The notes under the pieces were generated by a model. That model saw only the letters and a program-made list of their open reading frames with translations, was not told the origin of the DNA and searched no databases. This document shows, one piece after another, positions 16,323 to 17,370 of a stretch of 17,370 nucleotides of DNA (positions are counted from its first letter, which is position 1; every line of letters begins with the position of its first letter). The position numbers were made by a program, and so were the translations under genes. This DNA comes from an uncultured Bacteroidales bacterium (GTDB lineage: Bacteria > Bacteroidota > Bacteroidia > Bacteroidales > UBA932), in NCBI GenBank assembly GCA_946530505.1, contig CAMNAD010000012.1, positions 1-17,370 on the forward strand, given 5' to 3'.

Positions 16323-16365
16323 CTAATATAATAAAAAAGTAGTTAAATACTTGCAGGATAAATAT
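16323..16365 (-). promoter_or_regulatory. Candidate promoter region of the eleven-gene operon
   Basis: The AT-rich stretch upstream of the first minus-strand gene contains two near-matches to the Bacteroidota -7 element TAnnTTTG on the minus strand: TATATTAG (16330-16323) and TACTTTTT (16341-16334). Neither has a clear TTG at the -33 position, so the exact promoter is uncertain. The placement is expected, since no other gap in the operon exceeds 28 bp. Confidence 0.35.
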
Positions 16366-16381
16366 TTTTACTTTATTTTTG
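16351..16381 (+). promoter_or_regulatory. Bacteroidota-type promoter for the PspC gene
   Basis: TATTTTTG at 16374-16381 is an exact match to the -7 consensus TAnnTTTG, and TTG at 16351-16353 lies 20 bp upstream, the normal spacing for the -33 element. Transcription would start near 16386, leaving a leader of about 25 bases before the ATG at 16413. There is no Shine-Dalgarno, which is usual in this phylum. Confidence 0.7.
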
Positions 16382-16412
16382 CAGTGTACTATTATACTAA
16401 TACACTTTTGGT

Positions 16413-16613
16413 ATGAACAAAAAACTCTACAGAAGCAAAACCGACCGGCGTATCGCCGGAGTTTGCGGAGGACTCGGCAATTATTTCGATATCGACCCCA
16501 CCATCATCCGTCTGGCCTGGGTGGTAGCACTCTTTTTTGCCGGAGGCGGACTTTTCGCCTATTTGCTTGCGATGATCATAGTTCCTCAGGAACCCGAATA
16601 CTTGCAGCAGTAG
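16413..16613 (+). CDS. PspC-domain small membrane protein
   Basis: A 66-aa protein that is a single PspC domain: KLYRSKTDRRIAGVCGGLGN (4-23) with the hallmark R-x-IAGVCGGLG, then YFDIDPTIIRLAW (24-36), and one membrane helix (about 35-57) ending in VPQEP. PspC domains sense or transmit envelope stress; stand-alone copies of about 60-70 residues are common in Bacteroidota. It has its own promoter and is divergent from the large operon. Its last 38 bp overlap the end of the MATE gene on the opposite strand. Identity is certain at the domain level; its regulatory partner is not visible. Confidence 0.93.
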   Translation: MNKKLYRSKTDRRIAGVCGGLGNYFDIDPTIIRLAWVVALFFAGGGLFAYLLAMIIVPQEPEYLQQ

Positions 16614-17370
16614 CCGTGAGGTAAACCGCCCTTGCGGCGAGGTGCGCGAAGTATGCCGCGAGCAGCAGGTGGATGGCAGCCGGGTTGCCTGGAACATGTG
16701 TGCCGAAAAGCCCGGGGGATAGCAGCAGCCATGCGAACCATACCGCAAAGAAAGCCACTACAGCCCAGATCATGGAATTTCTGATTCCTTTGGAAGCCGT
16801 TGCACCTATGTAGACTCCGTCCCAGGTGAAGGCGGCGCATCCTATCAGAGGCATCACCGCCAGCCAGGGCAGGAACTGCCGGCATGCATCCACCACCACC
16901 GGGTCATCAGTCATCAGCCGCAGCATCGGCAGTCCGGCCAGCAGGTAGATGGCAATCCAGCTGCCCGCCACCCCGAAACTCCAGCGGAATGTTCCTCCGA
17001 CCGCCTTCCGCAGCATCTCAGGATTCCTCTCCCCGATAAAGCGCCCGGTCAGCGCCTCGCCTGCATAGGCGAACCCGTCGGTGAAATACGAGAAGACCAT
17101 CAGCAGGTTCATCATGATGTTTGCGCTTGCGAGCATCGTCTCTCCGTAGCGGCCGGCGATTATGGTGTAGCCGAGGTAGATGCCGGTCATGCAGAGCGAG
17201 CGCACGAAAAGATCGGTGTTGAGGTGGAGGAAATCGTGTACCCCGTGCCCGTTTTGGCCTGTTTTCGGGCACGAAGCTTCATTTTTAAGGGTGTCTGTGC
17301 CCAAAAAAGCCTGTTTTCGGGCACGGGGTGACAAGCCGTATCGGAAGCGGCAGATCGCCAGCGCCAGGAT
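16576..17370 (-). CDS. MATE-family efflux transporter, C-terminal half, truncated by window edge
   Basis: The visible 264 codons are the C-terminal half of a MATE (NorM/DinF-like) transporter, a family of about 440 residues. Typical DinF-type landmarks: LHLNTDLFVRSLC leading into transmembrane 7, FSYFTDGFAYAGEALTGRFIG, and TWDGVYIGATASKGIRNSMI. About six membrane helices are visible. The frame stays open to the right edge (reading ILALAICRFRYG at the edge), so the TTG at 17334 is not the start; the gene begins outside the window. Predicted role: cation-coupled export of drugs or metabolites at the inner membrane. The linker between the two halves carries about 30 extra residues encoded by an inverted-repeat element (17240-17329). 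The gene overlaps the PspC gene tail to tail by 38 bp. Confidence 0.88.
   Translation of the reverse strand: MLALAICRFRYGLSPRARKQAFLGTDTLKNEASCPKTGQNGHGVHDFLHLNTDLFVRSLCMTGIYLGYTIIAGRYGETMLASANIMMNLLMVFSYFTDGFAYAGEALTGRFIGERNPEMLRKAVGGTFRWSFGVAGSWIAIYLLAGLPMLRLMTDDPVVVDACRQFLPWLAVMPLIGCAAFTWDGVYIGATASKGIRNSMIWAVVAFFAVWFAWLLLSPGLFGTHVPGNPAAIHLLLAAYFAHLAARAVYLTATAASIRVPEEL
17240..17329. repeat. 90-bp inverted-repeat element inside the MATE gene
   Basis: Perfect 12-bp terminal inverted repeats, ACCCCGTGCCCG at 17240-17251 and CGGGCACGGGGT at 17318-17329. Inside are two perfect 17-bp direct copies of GCCTGTTTTCGGGCACG (17257-17273 and 17309-17325) and two potential hairpins: CGTGCCCG/CGGGCACG (17244-17251 with 17266-17273) and GTGCCC/GGGCAC (17297-17302 with 17319-17324). 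The length of 90 bp is exactly 30 codons, so the MATE frame is kept. No clear target-site duplication is seen. It looks like a MITE- or REP-like dispersed element, a claim that needs other copies in the genome. Confidence 0.7.

Noticed and set aside
16626..16637. Small stem CCGC/GCGG after the PspC stop as a terminator
   Set aside because: Only four base pairs, no following T-tract, and it lies in MATE coding sequence.
17332..17334. TTG start for the MATE fragment
   Set aside because: The frame continues open past it to the window edge and the protein lacks its N-terminal half; the real start is outside.
1..17370. CRISPR arrays, tRNA/rRNA genes, transposase or integrase genes
   Set aside because: No regularly spaced repeats, RNA-gene folds or recombinase motifs were seen in the window.

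Overview
The window looks like a chromosomal segment from a fairly GC-rich member of the Bacteroidales (Bacteroidota). The grounds are a small PspC-domain gene behind a perfect TAnnTTTG -7 element with a TTG about 20 bp upstream (the Bacteroidota sigma-factor signature), mostly weak Shine-Dalgarno sequences, and a lipoprotein of familiar type. The genus cannot be fixed from this sequence alone.

Layout, left to right. (1) At the left edge lies the 3' part of a plus-strand gene whose product ends in a RyR-like domain; its tail overlaps the next gene convergently by 26 bp. (2) From 16296 down to 1252 runs an uninterrupted minus-strand array of eleven genes with spacings of -4 to 28 bp, very probably one operon of about 15 kb. 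In transcription order it encodes: a Sel1/TPR-type repeat protein; a small protein of unknown function; a TerB-like protein with a DUF3846-like tail; a TerB-like protein with Sel1 repeats; a protein with three zinc ribbons; a membrane-anchored Hanks-type Ser/Thr kinase with a C-terminal peptidoglycan-binding domain; a giant zinc-ribbon AAA+ protein with three intact CbbX/SpoVK-type AAA+ modules plus a degenerate fourth; a zinc-ribbon/FHA protein; a PP2C phosphatase; a lipoprotein with a C-terminal membrane helix; and a polytopic membrane protein with six DnaJ-type CxxC motifs. (3) A 116-bp AT-rich divergent promoter region follows. (4) Then comes a 66-aa PspC-domain gene on the plus strand. 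(5) At the right edge is the C-terminal half of a MATE-family transporter, entering from outside on the minus strand and carrying an in-frame 90-bp inverted-repeat element.

How the genes may work together (inference): the kinase, the PP2C phosphatase and the FHA protein form a complete phospho-threonine write/erase/read set. The FHA gene sits between the AAA+ and phosphatase genes, joined to both by ATGA overlaps, so phosphorylation probably controls recruitment or activity of the AAA+ remodelling machine. Zinc ribbons recur in three of the proteins and may act as shared adaptors; TerB and Sel1 proteins would be scaffolds; the peptidoglycan-binding tail, lipoprotein and polytopic Cys-rich protein would tie the complex to the envelope. 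No toxin, nuclease, secretion tube or vWA protein is visible, so this resembles Ter/type VI-associated phospho-signalling logic without being either. I do not recognise it as a named system; it is the prime candidate for an undescribed envelope-stress or conflict-related system. Every part of the window longer than 120 bases is coding.
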